From Bacillus sp. SA1-12 (lineage in GTDB: Bacteria > Bacillota > Bacilli > Bacillales > Bacillaceae), in assembly GCF_000981385.1 (NCBI RefSeq), contig NZ_LATZ01000134.1:62001-126000 (forward strand): 64,000 nt of DNA, in the 5' to 3' direction. The first letter of the stretch is position 1. Each line of letters begins with the position of its first letter. The position numbers and the translations under genes are program-made. Of this stretch, positions 31,100-40,270 are shown in pieces. The notes under the pieces are model-generated. The model worked only from the letters and a program-made list of their open reading frames with translations. It had not been told where the DNA came from and made no database searches.

Positions 31100-32083
31100 T
31101 TACCCATTTCTCCAATATTCTTGCAGCAATGATAATAAATGCAGTTGATCTTGCTTATGTTTAAACCACTCCGTTAATTCATAGTTTTTTGGTATCTTTG
31201 TTGCTTTAAACCACTTTTTTGTTGATTGCCCATGAAACCAATCCTGTCTTAAAACGTCTATATTATGTGAAACCTCTGGATACGCTGTACGTAATAAAGG
31301 TGTTTCCCTTTTTCGTTTTTCGGGAAAGAATTGTTCATAATCAAATCTTGTGCCTGTGTGTGGAACAGCTTGTGAAAATGCTACAAAGGAAGAATTTAAA
31401 CCAGAATCAAAAAGAAGCCATGCCAAGCGTTTTCCAAGTTCAATCCGATTTATCAGCTGGTTAAAATTTTTAACGGTAAAACCAAACAGCTTCCCATTCA
31501 GGGTTGGAAAAACGACTGTACTAAAATGGAAAAAATTTTGGATCTGATAAATGGTTGTCTTAAACACCAGACGCTTGTATAGATTATTGTTTATAACTGG
31601 TGATTGGATCACATTTTGCTCATTAATAATTAGTGCTGTCATTAATCGCTCGGTATTGTGGTTCACCCAAAACTCTTTCCATTCCTGTATCATAAATTGC
31701 GACACATGGAAATGATCAAGCAAATCAAATAGCGGCTCATTTATCTTTTTTGACCATTCATAAAGAAGAAGCTGTGGAAATGCATCGTCAAAAATAGTCC
31801 AATTTGCACATTCATATGTCATAAAAAGCAAGGATCTCTGTTCCATGCTTAAAGCTTTTCTAAACCATTTACCATGCAGGTCTGTCATACTCCAGCCCGC
31901 ATTTCTTGATACCATACTTGCAAGGAACGCCCATTTTATTTCAGGGTGATGATCATAAAAATCTTCATAGGCTTTTGTTCGGGAGATATTGTCGTAATTT
32001 TTGATTCTTGTCGTATTATCTATAGATGTGATGATTTCTTGTTTACATAATGTCTTTTGTTTATTCGCTTTGCTTTTAAACAT
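31100..32083 (-). CDS. yppC: YppC (DUF2515) protein
   Basis: A 327-residue protein of the DUF2515 family, known only from Bacillaceae. Typical segments: DFYDHHPEIKWAFLASMVSR near residue 45 and NAGWSMTDLHGKWF following. ATG 32083 is used because AGGTGG lies 5 bases upstream and gives a length close to the B. subtilis protein (about 320); the frame opens further up to 32140. It is read away from the divergent recU. Function unknown. Confidence 0.88.
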   Translation of the reverse strand: MFKSKANKQKTLCKQEIITSIDNTTRIKNYDNISRTKAYEDFYDHHPEIKWAFLASMVSRNAGWSMTDLHGKWFRKALSMEQRSLLFMTYECANWTIFDDAFPQLLLYEWSKKINEPLFDLLDHFHVSQFMIQEWKEFWVNHNTERLMTALIINEQNVIQSPVINNNLYKRLVFKTTIYQIQNFFHFSTVVFPTLNGKLFGFTVKNFNQLINRIELGKRLAWLLFDSGLNSSFVAFSQAVPHTGTRFDYEQFFPEKRKRETPLLRTAYPEVSHNIDVLRQDWFHGQSTKKWFKATKIPKNYELTEWFKHKQDQLHLLSLLQEYWRNG

Positions 32084-32215
32084 TGGTTCCACCTCATACC
32101 AATTATCGTCTCCTAAATGATTGGAATGTACACTTAACAAAATTGAAACTTTTTTATCATTCCTTTCTTAAGATTTTTGGTATGATAAGTAGTAGTTTAT
32201 TTTAGGAGGTTACCT

Positions 32216-32809
32216 ATGATTTTTCGTTATCCAAACGGAAAGCCTTATGAACCAAAGGAACAAACGAAACAAAAAAAGCATCCAGACATCACCTATAGCA
32301 ATCGAGGAATGACGCTTGAAGAGGATTTAAATGAGACGAACACTTTTTATCTTGAAAATAAATTAGCTGTTATACATAAAAAGCCGACACCTGTTCAGAT
32401 TGTTCATGTAGATTACCCTAGAAGAAGTGCAGCTGTTATTAAAGAGGCTTATTTTAAACAGAGTTCTACTACTGATTACAATGGAGTTTACCGGGGGAAA
32501 TATATTGATTTTGAAGCAAAGGAATCAAAAAACAAGACTTCATTTCCTTTGCAAAATTTTCATGCTCATCAAATTGAACATATGAAAAATGTCGTAGATC
32601 AGGGTGGAATATGCTTTGTTATTTTATCAGCATTTCAAGCATGTTATTATTTGGAAGCACAATACCTTTTTACCTTTTGGAATCGTCAAGAATCTGGTGG
32701 AAGAAAGTCTATTTCAATTAATGAGCTTAATGAATATGGCCATAAAATAACGTTAGGATACCAACCTAGGATTGACTATCTGAAGATTATAGATAAACTA
32801 TACTTTTAA
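32216..32809 (+). CDS. recU: Holliday junction resolvase RecU
   Basis: A 197-residue endonuclease that resolves recombination intermediates and is needed for chromosome segregation. The family start IFRYPNGKPY, the N-terminal EEDLNETNTFYL and the PD-(D/E)xK-type core GKYIDFEAKESKNKTSFPLQ (Asp and Glu-x-Lys) are all present, followed by NFHAHQIEHM. AGGAGGT lies 6 bases before ATG 32216. As in B. subtilis it is upstream of ponA; here a structured gap of 241 bases separates the two. Confidence 0.96.
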   Translation: MIFRYPNGKPYEPKEQTKQKKHPDITYSNRGMTLEEDLNETNTFYLENKLAVIHKKPTPVQIVHVDYPRRSAAVIKEAYFKQSSTTDYNGVYRGKYIDFEAKESKNKTSFPLQNFHAHQIEHMKNVVDQGGICFVILSAFQACYYLEAQYLFTFWNRQESGGRKSISINELNEYGHKITLGYQPRIDYLKIIDKLYF

Positions 32810-32817
32810 GATAGTAT

Positions 32818-33005
32818 CAAAAAAGTGCAAGTGCCTTAGGATAAGACGTTCATGAATATAAGGTATAATTACTTTTTATTCATGAGCGCCTTAACCCTTA
32901 AGGTGCTTGGCGCTTGCAGTCAAGAGTCATCGCATTGACTGTATCTCTGCATGTCATATGCCCTTTGCCAGGCTATGCCGCTTAGCTTACACATGCAGAC
33001 ATATA
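32818..33005 (+). other. Cluster of stem-loops between recU and ponA
   Basis: Four good pairings lie in a row: GCAAGTGCC with GGCGCTTGC enclosing TTCATGAATA/TATTCATGA; CAGTCAA/TTGACTG; TCTGCATGT/ACATGCAGA; and an inner GGCATA/TATGCC. No reading frame of note. It could be a structured 5' leader of ponA or two processing/termination signals. No described riboswitch class was recognised. Confidence 0.45.
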
Positions 33006-33050
33006 ATAACGCTTTTTCATGGAAGCCTATTATGAAAGGTTGGTAGTAAA

Positions 33051-35732
33051 ATGTCAGAACAGTATAAGAGTCGTGAAGAACGCAGGAAACAACAGGCTCA
33101 AAAAACGACAAAGAAAAAAAAGAATAAAAATCATAAATCTGCACCACTATGGAAAAAAATATTTTTAAGCTTGCTTGCCATTGGAATTGTAGGAATGGTT
33201 GCTGGCGGGATCACATTTGCCGCTATCGTCGCTGGTTCCCCTAAATTAGATGACAAAAAGCTAAAGGATTCATTCTCCTCCACAATTTACGATATGAATG
33301 GCAAGGAAATTTCCGAGTTCGGTCAAGTAAAACGGACGTATGTTCCATATGATGATATCCCAAAAGTTCTTGAGGAGGCAGTGCTTGCAACAGAGGATGC
33401 CCGTTTTTATGAGCATAACGGAATCGATATCATTCGCTTAGGCGGGGCTCTAGTTGCTAATGTTCAAGAAGGTTTTGGTGCTGAAGGTGCTAGTACAATT
33501 ACCCAGCAGGTCATTAAAAACTCACTATTAACAACTGATAAAACCGTTACACGAAAGGTACAGGAAATATGGTTAGCCTTTCAACTGGAACAAAAATATT
33601 CGAAACAAGAAATATTAGAAATGTATTTAAACAAAATTTACTTTCCCGGAAACGTTTATGGAGTGGCACAAGCTGCAGAATCTTTCTATGGAAAAGAGTT
33701 AAAAGAGCTGGAACTTCATGAGGCTGCGATGATTGCAGGGATGCCTCAAAGTCCGAATAATTATAACCCAAGAACAAATCCAGAAAGCGCGGAAAAAAGA
33801 CGCAATATCGTTTTAACTTTAATGGCAAAACATGGATTCATTACAAAGGCTGAGGCTGAAGAAGCTAAGAAAGTACCGGTTCAATCAACTGTTGTTGAAC
33901 CAACAGAAAAAGCAAACACATACCATGCATTTGTTGAAGAAGTTATTGAAGAAGTAAAAGAAAAAACAGACATTGATGCCGGTTCAGCAGGTTTGAAAAT
34001 TTATACAACCTTAGATCCTGAAGCACAAGATACAGTCGAGGAAGTCATAAACGGTGACAGCATGGATTTTCCGGATGATAAGATGCAGGCAGGCATTACC
34101 TTACTTGATACAAAAACAGGTGAAATCCGTGCGATTGGCGGCGGACGCAATCAGCCTGCAGGCGGATACAATTATGCAACAGATACTAGACGCCAGCCAG
34201 GTTCGACAATTAAACCTGTCCTAGATTACGGTCCGGCAATTGAACATTTGCAATGGTCAACAGCTGAATCAATTGATGACATACCATATACGTATAGTGA
34301 TGGAACGCCGATTAATAACTGGGATAGAAGCTATAAAGGGCAAATGACGATCCGTGATGCATTAGCTGATTCAAGAAACATCCCTGCTTTAAAAGCATTG
34401 CAAGCTGTTGGATTAGAAAAAGCTCAAGAGTTTGCTCAAGGACTAGGAATTCCGCTTCCGGAAATTTACGAGCCTTATGCAATTGGCGGATTTTCAAATG
34501 GGGTCTCCCCTCTCCAAATGGCTGGTGCCTTTAGCGCCTTTGGAAATAATGGGGTTTTCAATGAACCGCATGCCGTTAAGAAAATTGTCTTAAGTGATGG
34601 AACTGAAATTGATCTTGCTCCAGAACCTAAAGAGGCAATGAGTGATTATACTGCCTTTATGGTCACAGATATGATGAAATCAGTGGTTGAGTATGGTACT
34701 GGTAAATCCGTGAAGATACCAGGTGTAAATATTGCTGGAAAAACGGGAACAACAAACTTTTCTGCAGAAGATAAAGAAAAATATGATGTCCCTTCAGGTG
34801 CATCCAAAGATGCGTGGTTTGTCGGGTATAATCCGAATTATACGGCAGCTGTCTGGACAGGATATAATATTTCAAAGGATAGTGAAAAGGTCTATTTAAC
34901 ATCTGAAGATCAAAAACTGGCAAGAGCGATGTTTAAAGAAATATTCTCTGAAATCGCTGGTGATGACGATTCTGACTTTGAACAGCCAGACAGTGTTGAG
35001 AAAAAATACATTGAAAAAGGGTCAAAGGAACCCGTTTTGGCTAGTGAATATACGCCATCAAGTATGGTATCAGAAGAATACTTTGTAAAAGGTACTGCAC
35101 CTAAAAAAGAGTCAAAGAAATATGTAAAGGTAAAACCAAATAAACCATCAGGCTTATCAGTCAATTATGATCAAGTAACCAATTCAATCAGTATTAACTG
35201 GGGCTATGATGAAGCTGCATTAGAGAATGTTTCATTTGAGGTAAGCCAATCAGTCGATGGCGGACAATACCAAGTTGTCAATACTTCGAAAAATATGGGA
35301 TACGAAATAGCGGATGTCACTCCTGGATCGACTTATTCCTTCAGGGTTGTCGCTGTAAATGATGAAGACAGTAGCAATCGCAGCGGTACTGCTTCAACAA
35401 AAATTCAAGTCCCTAAAGCAGAAAATGACGTTCCAGTGCTTCCTGATGATGAAGAAGAAAATCAAAATGACGAAGGCAACGGAAATGACAACGGGAACGG
35501 CAATGAGAATGGAACTGAAAATGGTAATGATAATGAGAATGGTAATAACGGAAATGGCAACGGAAATGGCAATGGAAACGAAAATGGTAATGGCAATACC
35601 GATAATAATGACGGCACTCAAACTGATGATGGCCAAAACTCAGGCGATACTGAAACTCAACAGCCTGGAGATGAAGAGATTCCTTTAGACATTAACGGGA
35701 TAACAAACGAGGAAGAGGAACAACAAAATTAA
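33051..35732 (+). CDS. ponA: Penicillin-binding protein 1A/1B (PonA)
   Basis: An 893-residue bifunctional class A peptidoglycan synthase. Order: basic cytoplasmic start, one membrane helix (residues about 40-60), glycosyltransferase domain (AVLATEDARFYEHNGID with the catalytic Glu, then GASTITQQVIKN), transpeptidase domain with the active serine in RQPGSTIKPVLDY, SRN in ADSRNIPAL, and KTG in GKTGTTNF. Then comes a fibronectin-type III-like domain (LSVNYDQVTNSISINWGYDE) and a 100-residue Asn/Gly/Glu-rich tail. It makes and cross-links the wall with GpsB control. The tail is longer and more repetitive than most relatives. Confidence 0.97.
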   Translation: MSEQYKSREERRKQQAQKTTKKKKNKNHKSAPLWKKIFLSLLAIGIVGMVAGGITFAAIVAGSPKLDDKKLKDSFSSTIYDMNGKEISEFGQVKRTYVPYDDIPKVLEEAVLATEDARFYEHNGIDIIRLGGALVANVQEGFGAEGASTITQQVIKNSLLTTDKTVTRKVQEIWLAFQLEQKYSKQEILEMYLNKIYFPGNVYGVAQAAESFYGKELKELELHEAAMIAGMPQSPNNYNPRTNPESAEKRRNIVLTLMAKHGFITKAEAEEAKKVPVQSTVVEPTEKANTYHAFVEEVIEEVKEKTDIDAGSAGLKIYTTLDPEAQDTVEEVINGDSMDFPDDKMQAGITLLDTKTGEIRAIGGGRNQPAGGYNYATDTRRQPGSTIKPVLDYGPAIEHLQWSTAESIDDIPYTYSDGTPINNWDRSYKGQMTIRDALADSRNIPALKALQAVGLEKAQEFAQGLGIPLPEIYEPYAIGGFSNGVSPLQMAGAFSAFGNNGVFNEPHAVKKIVLSDGTEIDLAPEPKEAMSDYTAFMVTDMMKSVVEYGTGKSVKIPGVNIAGKTGTTNFSAEDKEKYDVPSGASKDAWFVGYNPNYTAAVWTGYNISKDSEKVYLTSEDQKLARAMFKEIFSEIAGDDDSDFEQPDSVEKKYIEKGSKEPVLASEYTPSSMVSEEYFVKGTAPKKESKKYVKVKPNKPSGLSVNYDQVTNSISINWGYDEAALENVSFEVSQSVDGGQYQVVNTSKNMGYEIADVTPGSTYSFRVVAVNDEDSSNRSGTASTKIQVPKAENDVPVLPDDEEENQNDEGNGNDNGNGNENGTENGNDNENGNNGNGNGNGNGNENGNGNTDNNDGTQTDDGQNSGDTETQQPGDEEIPLDINGITNEEEEQQN

Positions 35733-35740
35733 ATAAGAAG

Positions 35741-35784
35741 ATACAAAAAGGATCACTCCGTTGGGATGATCCTTTTTGTTTGAT
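35741..35784. terminator. Bidirectional terminator between ponA and ypoC
   Basis: AAAAAGGATCA pairs with TGATCCTTTTT across CTCCGTTGGGA; T-runs exist on both strands. It overlaps the ypoC stop. Confidence 0.9.
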
Positions 35785-36319
35785 TAAAACGTTGTATTGC
35801 TAATGATTTTGAGAACATTTTTTCAAATTCATTAAATAATTGCTTAAGTTGGATAAAAGAATGATATCCTGAAGGTTTATTGATGATAAAGAATAAACGC
35901 TCCTCACAATTTACAGGTTTTAGCGGCAGCGCAGAAATCATCATCTCAGCAGGTTTCAAACTGGGCACTGGCATGTGATTTGTCCAATAAAGACTGACTA
36001 TAAACAATGAGATGGAGTGAACCATGTCCTCCTCTTTGCGTAACCCTGTTTCTTGGTCAGTAAATGCCTTTTGTAAAGAAGGCATGATATTCTTCCATTG
36101 CTCCATCACTGCTGGGATAACAAGTTCAGGATTCATCCAGGGAGCCCTGTTTGTTTCTTCGCCTAAAAAATGAAGCATATCAAAATAAAAGGGTTCTTTT
36201 TTCAAGATTTCTACAAGTTCTAACTCATTATGGTTATTAAACGTTCCGCCCTTTTTAAATAACGGTGAGCATAGAAATGATGTTGGAACCAAATAGTCAT
36301 TTCTATTGTTATTTTGCAT
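35753..36319 (-). CDS. ypoC: YpoC protein
   Basis: A 188-residue helical protein of unknown function, found next to nth and dnaD in Bacillus. Typical segments: VPTSFLCSPLFKKGGTF at the start and TNHMPVPSLKPAEMMISALP in the C-terminal half. It overlaps the end of nth by 11 bases, so translation is coupled within the dnaD-nth-ypoC operon. Confidence 0.88.
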   Translation of the reverse strand: MQNNNRNDYLVPTSFLCSPLFKKGGTFNNHNELELVEILKKEPFYFDMLHFLGEETNRAPWMNPELVIPAVMEQWKNIMPSLQKAFTDQETGLRKEEDMVHSISLFIVSLYWTNHMPVPSLKPAEMMISALPLKPVNCEERLFFIINKPSGYHSFIQLKQLFNEFEKMFSKSLAIQRFNQTKRIIPTE

Positions 36320-36974
36320 GTAATGCCTTCTCCTTTTTCATCCTTTTTTGCCCTTCACGGCATAGATGAAGTAGCGGGCAGACTTCACATTTAGGCGATT
36401 GTGCCTTGCAATGGTAGCGACCAAAAAAGATCATGCGATGATGCGTATCTGACCACTCTTCCTTCGGTATTTTTCGCATTAAGGTTTTTTCTACCTCAAG
36501 AACAGAATCCTTCCAGCGGCAAATACCTAAACGCTTGCTTACCCTCTCTACATGGGTATCAACTGCAATCGCTGGGACACCAAAGGCAACAGATACAACA
36601 ACATTCGCTGTTTTTCGGCCAACCCCAGCAAGTTTTGTTAATTCCTCATGTTCACGGGGAACTTCCCCATTGTAATTTTCAAGTAAGGTTTCACATAAGC
36701 TACGAATATTCTTCGCTTTATTTCGGTACAATCCAATTGATCTAATGTCCTCTTGTAATTCCTCAAGCGTAACAGCTAAATAATCCTCAGGCTTTTTATA
36801 TTTTTTGAAAAGATTTTTCGTTACTTTATTTACTAAGGCATCTGTACATTGTGCTGATAACGCGACTGCTATCACTAGCTCAAAAGGATTTTCATGTACC
36901 AGCTCACAATGTGCGTCTGGGAACATCACTTGAAACGTATCCAAGCATTCGCGAATTTGGACTTTTGTCAGCAT
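36309..36974 (-). CDS. nth: Endonuclease III
   Basis: A 221-residue DNA glycosylase/AP lyase that removes oxidised pyrimidines. The helix-hairpin-helix loop LAGVGRKTANVV has the catalytic lysine, AVDTHVERVSKRLG the catalytic aspartate, and the C-terminus carries the iron-sulphur ligands CKAQSPKCEVCPLLHLC in C-x6-C-x2-C-x5-C spacing. The ATG at 36974 is preferred (GAAGGTG upstream and B. subtilis length 219); a longer frame starts at 36992. It lies between dnaD and ypoC. Confidence 0.96.
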   Translation of the reverse strand: MLTKVQIRECLDTFQVMFPDAHCELVHENPFELVIAVALSAQCTDALVNKVTKNLFKKYKKPEDYLAVTLEELQEDIRSIGLYRNKAKNIRSLCETLLENYNGEVPREHEELTKLAGVGRKTANVVVSVAFGVPAIAVDTHVERVSKRLGICRWKDSVLEVEKTLMRKIPKEEWSDTHHRMIFFGRYHCKAQSPKCEVCPLLHLCREGQKRMKKEKALHAK

Positions 36975-37079
36975 TTCTTCACCTTCTTTCACATCAAATT
37001 ACGAATCGTATAGTTTTATCTTAGGTCTTGTTAAATTGCCTGTAAATTGCATCGAGAGGTGCCCGCTTTAAGCGGACAC

Positions 37080-37784
37080 TCAACTTTCCAGCCAATTATA
37101 AAATGGAACCTTTCGTTGATAATCTTCCGTGCTTACTTGTCCATTTGCGGCATTCCCTTGATGCTGACGGAATTTTTTTGCATGGTTCCTAGCTTGATCT
37201 ATCGTTCGTATTCCATTCTTTTTCCATTCAAATAGGATTCGATCAATATAACGGAAATTTAATTTACCAGACATGACTGCTTCCCGCAGAGCGGCTTTAA
37301 TAATAACAGGATCATAATCATCTTGATCAATCCAGATTGCTAAAGTTTCACACTCAAATGGTGATAATGGTCGTCCAAACTCATTTTCAAAAATGGTATA
37401 AAGACTTTGGTCCTCTTGAAGACTATGTTCCTGCTCTTGCTTACTTTTCTCCTGTTCCATATACGTATATAATTTATCCCAAAGCGGTTTTAAGGAATAA
37501 TTCTCAAAAAGGATTGTATTTTCTTCACATTCCTCTATCGTTAAAAACCCTCTTTGAATTAAGCTTCTTAATATGGAGGTACAAGCAGAAGTTGGGATTG
37601 ACATGTGTCCGGAAAGCTCTGTAGGGGTTGGAAAATGATTGCCGATTTGTTTAAATTTCTTTACTTGTAAAATCATCATAAATTCTTCTTCATTTAATCC
37701 TAATTTTGCATAATTATCAAATAAAATAACGGGTATAGATACACTCCCCGTTTCTTGTAGAAATATAAACTGTTCCTTATTCAT
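37080..37784 (-). CDS. dnaD: Replication restart/initiation protein DnaD
   Basis: A 234-residue protein needed for DnaA- and PriA-dependent loading of the replicative helicase. The N-terminal winged helix (residues 1-100; LSGHMSIPTSACTSILRSLI) and the C-terminal DnaD/DnaB2 domain (TIFENEFGRPLSPFECETLA, then YRNKA-type YIDRILFEWKKNGI) are complete. ATG 37784 has GAGGTG 7 bases upstream. The operon continues into nth 105 bases later. Confidence 0.95.
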   Translation of the reverse strand: MNKEQFIFLQETGSVSIPVILFDNYAKLGLNEEEFMMILQVKKFKQIGNHFPTPTELSGHMSIPTSACTSILRSLIQRGFLTIEECEENTILFENYSLKPLWDKLYTYMEQEKSKQEQEHSLQEDQSLYTIFENEFGRPLSPFECETLAIWIDQDDYDPVIIKAALREAVMSGKLNFRYIDRILFEWKKNGIRTIDQARNHAKKFRQHQGNAANGQVSTEDYQRKVPFYNWLES

Positions 37785-37974
37785 CAAACACACCTCATCT
37801 CAAGTATAACATGACGGTTATGAACATTGAATACATTCACACTCGGTTGTTTTTGCCAATCAAATAAATAAGATGGATTGAAAAAAAACGGATTCTCCTT
37901 AATTAGCAAAAGGCAGATAATCTCCTTATCAATAACAGGGATTTATATCTTTAATCTATAAGTATCTAAACCGA

Positions 37975-38050
37975 TGAGTGTCCCAGCCGGGTCCGTATCC
38001 TCTCTTGGCTGCACCTTGAACGCTTCCTGTGCCTCAGAGCTGGATGAAGT
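37975..38050 (-). other. GC-rich, possibly structured element between asnS and dnaD
   Basis: This 75-base segment is far richer in GC than the flanks. On the minus strand CCAGC pairs with GCTGG at the ends, and inside GGCAC pairs with GTGCAGCC around AGGAAGCGTTCAAG. No reading frame. The rest of 37785-38139 holds AT-rich sequence and the asnS terminator. It might be a leader of the dnaD operon; no known class was recognised. Confidence 0.35.
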
Positions 38051-38058
38051 TCATTTAA

Positions 38059-38103
38059 ATAAAAAACGACTCTTGAAAAGCTTTTAAAAGCAGTTAAGAG
38101 TCT
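38059..38103 (-). terminator. Terminator of asnS
   Basis: On the minus strand GACTCTTAA pairs with a TCAAGAGTC arm, with an inner AGCTTTT/AAAAGCT stem, and TTTTTTATTT follows. Confidence 0.8.
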
Positions 38104-38139
38104 GTTTTTTACATGTATAGATGATTTCTCTTTTCTTCC

Positions 38140-39432
38140 TTACGGATAAAGTCGATTTAATAAACGTGGGAATGGAATTGTCTCTCTTACATGCTCCACG
38201 CCACTTATCCATGCTACAGTTCGTTCAAGGCCTAGTCCAAACCCGGAGTGAGGAACAGATCCATACTGACGCAGCTCTACGTACCATTTATAGGCTTCAT
38301 TATCCAGTTTATGTTCATCTAAACGCTGCTTTAATAACGCTGCATCATGTATTCGTTCTGAACCGCCAATGATTTCCCCATAGCCTTCAGGAGCAATTAA
38401 GTCAGCACACAATACAACATCTTCACGATTTGGATCTGGCTGCATATAAAACGGCTTTAAGCTTGTAGGATAGTGGGTAATAAATACCGGTTTATCATAT
38501 GCTTCTGCAATCGCTGTTTCATGAGGCGCTCCAAAATCATCGCCCCATGTAATGTCGGAAAATCCATTATTATGAAGAAATTCAATCGCTTCATCATAAG
38601 TAATTCTTGGAAATGGAGCCGTAATTTTTTCTAATTTAGCAGTATCTCTTCCCAGTGTATTTAGTTCTAATGAACAGTTTTTTAATACGCTTTGAACAAT
38701 ATAGGATACATACTCTTCTTGAACCTTTAAATTATCCTCAAACTCATAAAAGGCCATTTCCGGTTCGATCATCCAGAATTCAATTAAATGACGCCGCGTT
38801 TTAGATTTTTCTGCTCTAAAAGTAGGTCCAAACGAAAAAACCTTTCCTAACGCCATTGCTGCTGCTTCCATATAAAGCTGTCCGCTTTGTGATAAATACG
38901 CATCCTCATCAAAATATTTTGTATGAAATAACTCTGATGTCCCTTCAGGTGCACTTCCTGTTAAGATAGGCGGATCAACTTTAACAAAGCCCTCTTTATT
39001 AAAGAATTCATAAGTTGCCCGAATGATCTCATTTCTTATCTTCATCACGGCATGCTGACGTTTTGAACGAAGCCATAAATGACGATGATCCATTAAAAAT
39101 TCGGTTCCATGCTCTTTAGGAGTGATAGGATAATCAACTGATTCAGCAATTACTCGAATGTTTGTTACACCTAGTTCATAGCCAAATGGTGATCTTTCAT
39201 CTTCTCTGACAATACCTGTCACAAAGATTGATGTTTCTTGTGTTATGGATTTAGCCAGCTTGAAAAGATCTTCAGCTACATCCGCTTTGACAACAACACC
39301 TTGAATAAAACCCGTTCCATCGCGTAATTGTAAAAATGCAATTTTTCCACTTGAACGTTTATTTGCAAGCCAAGCGCCAATTGTCACTTCTTCTCCAACA
39401 TATTTTCCTACTTCAGCTATCGTTGTTTTCAC
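38140..39432 (-). CDS. asnS: Asparaginyl-tRNA synthetase
   Basis: A 430-residue class II synthetase that charges tRNA-Asn. The N-terminal OB-fold anticodon-binding domain starts VTIGAWLANKRSSGKIAFLQ; the catalytic domain has motif 2 FGPTFRAEKSKTRRHLIEFW and motif 3 GFGLGLERTVAWI. The start is GTG at 39432 (GGAGGG 7 bases upstream), which gives the B. subtilis length; the frame opens to 39468. aspB, which precedes asnS in B. subtilis, is not present. Confidence 0.97.
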   Translation of the reverse strand: MKTTIAEVGKYVGEEVTIGAWLANKRSSGKIAFLQLRDGTGFIQGVVVKADVAEDLFKLAKSITQETSIFVTGIVREDERSPFGYELGVTNIRVIAESVDYPITPKEHGTEFLMDHRHLWLRSKRQHAVMKIRNEIIRATYEFFNKEGFVKVDPPILTGSAPEGTSELFHTKYFDEDAYLSQSGQLYMEAAAMALGKVFSFGPTFRAEKSKTRRHLIEFWMIEPEMAFYEFEDNLKVQEEYVSYIVQSVLKNCSLELNTLGRDTAKLEKITAPFPRITYDEAIEFLHNNGFSDITWGDDFGAPHETAIAEAYDKPVFITHYPTSLKPFYMQPDPNREDVVLCADLIAPEGYGEIIGGSERIHDAALLKQRLDEHKLDNEAYKWYVELRQYGSVPHSGFGLGLERTVAWISGVEHVRETIPFPRLLNRLYP

Positions 39433-39574
39433 GAAAATTCCCTCCAAAAAGCTCCGATGACTTATCATTTACTCCAATTTTACGGGAAGTAAACACCCGT
39501 GTTGGAAGTCTCGCTTTATGTATTAACAACACTTATTATACTTATTTTTATTAGGAGTAGCAACGGTACGAAAA

Positions 39575-40084
39575 TTACGATTTACCAGTATTCTTTATCG
39601 CCATATGCTTTACAATCTCACCATCATAAAAATTTACCAAATCAAAAGTATATCGTTTTGACTCATCTAGGTATTTGACTTCCCATATTGGGATCCCTTC
39701 GTCCATACCTAATTTCACATCAATAATTTTGGCGGGGTTATATTCTTCCTGCACGGCAGTAATAGCTTGATTTTTCGAAATTCCGCTTGATTGTTTTTTA
39801 ATAATTACCTTCTGATTTTTTTCAGACTGCAGGACCCAAGCATATACCTTATCTCCCTTGCTATTTTTCCCTGTCATCACATGGTATTTTTCCTGTCCAT
39901 AATAAGTTTCGACTGTTCCGACTGCAGACAGCTTTCCTTGCTCTAACGCCAGTGTTTTTGATTGTTCATGATCTCCTGTATACTGGTCCCTTGCATTATT
40001 GTATGTTGATGAAAAAACCCAAATTCCTATAATAATCAGGATACTGAATGTTATGATTAATGTCGTGATTGTTTTTTTCTTCAT
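39575..40084 (-). CDS. ypmB: YpmB, single-pass membrane protein
   Basis: A 169-residue protein with an N-terminal membrane anchor (TTLIITFSILIIIGIWVF) and an extracytoplasmic part with two PepSY-like (DUF5590) units, QAITAVQEEYNPAKIIDVKL being the better one. Role unknown. It is 15 bases downstream of ypmA. In B. subtilis ypmB is followed by aspB; here it is followed by a 142-base gap and asnS. Confidence 0.9.
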   Translation of the reverse strand: MKKKTITTLIITFSILIIIGIWVFSSTYNNARDQYTGDHEQSKTLALEQGKLSAVGTVETYYGQEKYHVMTGKNSKGDKVYAWVLQSEKNQKVIIKKQSSGISKNQAITAVQEEYNPAKIIDVKLGMDEGIPIWEVKYLDESKRYTFDLVNFYDGEIVKHMAIKNTGKS

Positions 40085-40099
40085 CTATTGCCATCTTCC

Positions 40100-40270
40100 T
40101 TATGTACGATAAATTGTAAAAACACACTTATTTTTGTCTTCTTGCTCAAGTGCTAACCCAAACATTAGATTTTCTCGTTTTAGCGTCCGATTTAACTGGT
40201 CAACAATTTTATACAAATCATCAGAATGATTTACTGTCACTGTAGATAAAATTTCAATTTTACTTTCCAT
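40100..40270 (-). CDS. ypmA: YpmA, small conserved protein
   Basis: A 56-residue protein, MESKIEILSTVTVNHSDDLY at the start, same length as B. subtilis YpmA. ATG 40270 has AAAGGAGG 8 bases upstream; the open frame extends to 40390 but without support. It is followed closely by ypmB. Function unknown. Confidence 0.88.
   Translation of the reverse strand: MESKIEILSTVTVNHSDDLYKIVDQLNRTLKRENLMFGLALEQEDKNKCVFTIYRT

Noticed and set aside
35359..35688. Met/Lys-rich and Ile-rich frames over the ponA tail
   Set aside because: Shadows of the Asn/Gly repeat region in other frames.
39433..39574. Possible T-box leader in front of asnS
   Set aside because: The gap is too short and lacks the T-box core (AGGGTGGNACCGCG-like) and specifier loop.
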